Shown piece after piece: positions 62,683 through 64,000 of a DNA stretch of 64,000 nt; within the stretch, counting starts at the first letter, position 1, and every line of letters starts with the position of its first letter. The stretch covers positions 21,722,225 through 21,786,224 of the forward strand of contig NC_135557.1 in the NCBI RefSeq assembly GCF_964340395.1. Reading direction: 5' to 3'. The stretch comes from Glandiceps talaboti (Eukaryota; Hemichordata; Enteropneusta; Spengelidae). A program made the translations under genes and the position numbers. The notes under the pieces are model-generated. The model was not told the origin of the DNA, did not search any database, and saw nothing but the letters and a program-made list of their open reading frames with translations.

Positions 62683-63445
62683 AGAGGCAGAACCACTCTT
62701 GACTAGTACTGTCTACAGCCCCCAGGGAGTAATCACCAGGGGTAAATTAAGTCAAAGGTGGAACTTCGTCTCATACTCACCACATTTACCCATCCTCTGC
62801 TCAAGATTTACCCAGGTGGAAAGACATGGTCGAATATGACTTTTCATATAGTTCTGTACAGTGTTAACATACAATCTAGTATGTAGTATTTCAATATATA
62901 TTTTCTCCTATTAACGAAATAGTGTCGATCATAAGGATCATCGGTAATTACAAGGTGAAAGGGAATCAAGATCGCTATATTTTGTGAAATGTTACCCTCC
63001 CCCGATGTCAACATCTGCATTCTGTCACATTATCCCCAATTATCTTACCACACTGCTCCCCCTCCAATCCTGTGAGACGCTCTCCCCATGCACACCAGAT
63101 GCAACAAATGATTCAATACAGTATGGGTGATAAGCACGTGGTTGTCAGCAGCGATTTGAATAATATGCTCTGATAGTCTTGTAAATGGTGGTAGTGACGT
63201 ATATGGAACTGGTGACAGTAGCTGGACGTCAAAATCATGAGATTATAAAATGAGTCAAAATAAAATGTAACTTTCGCCTAATTACATTACGATTTATACA
63301 ATGTGACACCCCCCCCCCCCTGTAATCCCAGGCCCATTGGTTAGTTGTGTTTTTTGACATGTTAGTATGTTTTTGTATTTTTTTTTCTAGGTATTCATTT
63401 TTAGAAGCTCCCGTTGGTCTTCCATTAAATAATTAAATAAATCAA

Positions 63446-63500
<55 letters not shown>

Positions 63501-64000
63501 AAGCTGTTTTGGGAATAGCTGTACATTAGGCGATAATTTGCCTATTAACAAAGTTGACTGAGAGGATAATATCCACATTAACGTTGTATAGTACAGTAGA
63601 AATGAAACCCCAACGAGACATAAGTCAAGCAACTTTGGTAACACAACCATCCATATAGTGAAATGACCTGGCCGTGATCCAACCCTGGGAATGTAAAGCG
63701 ATCTAGACAAACGGCTGTTAGATATTTATCTTTTAATTTTCTGTCTGATAAGCAAAGTGTCAACAATGATTGATGAGTATCTGCAGCTAGTTGCTGATGT
63801 ACACTAGTCGTATATTTAACTGTATAATTACATTAGTGAACTAGCTACACGAACAATCTAATTTACCCACCTTTACCTAAATTTTAACCTACCTGTGACC
63901 CCCTTAACCAGGGTTAGTACGGTGACCAACTTAACGAGGGGTAGTACGAGACACAGTACCACCTTTGACTATCTACAACCCCAGGAGAAAGATCACCGTG

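Larger units (their letters stand above)
58505..64000 (+). repeat. Tandem array of about 1.43-1.57 kb units
   Basis: Five units in head-to-tail order: about 58505-59424 (short, lacks a 305-bp module), 59425-60996, 60997-62428, 62429-63855 and 63856 to the window edge. Landmark spacing is 1572, 1432 and 1427 bp. Each unit has a 27-bp minisatellite, a core ending CTTTTCATATAG, a spacer with a TAAA tract, and a long block starting AAGCTGTTTTGGGAATA in most copies. No convincing protein is encoded; the ORFs seen are produced by the 27-bp period. The array continues beyond the right edge. Confidence 0.92.

Noticed and set aside
58505-64000. CRISPR array or rRNA repeat
   Set aside because: Eukaryotic context, unit size above 1.4 kb, no spacers of equal length, and no recognisable rRNA sequence.

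Overview
This window is nuclear DNA from an animal, most likely a marine invertebrate. It is AT-rich and full of introns, microsatellites and degraded transposable elements. The genes belong to an animal-specific receptor family, the adhesion GPCRs. The species cannot be named from the sequence. The mix of HYR, Ig and EGF adhesion GPCRs with tRNA-derived SINEs suits a deuterostome such as a hemichordate or lancelet, but a lophotrochozoan is not excluded.

The window holds a cluster of three adhesion-GPCR genes. (1) On the minus strand, running off the left edge (exons between 153 and 5718), is the middle of a receptor with two HYR domains, a polar linker and the start of a GAIN domain. Its 7TM part would lie left of the window and its N-terminus was not found. 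(2) Gene A, plus strand, 17641-34399, has 23 exons and 1026 codons. (3) Gene B, plus strand, 37896-56863, has 23 exons and 1042 codons. A and B are tandem paralogues with the same exon order and phases: signal peptide, three Ig domains, one calcium-binding-type EGF, a cysteine-rich module, GAIN, GPS with an intact HLT/S cleavage site, 7TM and a cytoplasmic tail. Both models were assembled by hand from splice sites and read through in frame. Such receptors sit in the plasma membrane, cleave themselves at the GPS and are activated by the tethered peptide that starts with SFAVLM.

The most striking signal is a mosaic of similarity between A and B. The GPS exon, the TM5 exon and the TM6-TM7 exon are about 95-98% identical, with mostly synonymous changes. 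Exons between and around them (TM1, TM2, TM4, tail, Ig, EGF, GAIN) are only roughly 60-75% identical. The identity stops at or very near exon edges.

Between the genes: 5.7-17.6 kb has no supported exon but contains a long GATA tract, a 180-bp near-perfect palindrome and a SINE; 34.4-37.9 kb is mainly simple repeats. From about 58.5 kb to the right edge lies a tandem array of roughly 1.43-1.57 kb units, each carrying a 27-bp minisatellite of different length. A lone copy of the array's core sits at 2.26-2.50 kb inside an intron of the HYR gene. Introns also hold a LINE 3' fragment, SINEs, MITE-like foldbacks and two foldbacks next to microsatellites that share a CTGATGA...GAAAC core resembling part of a hammerhead ribozyme.
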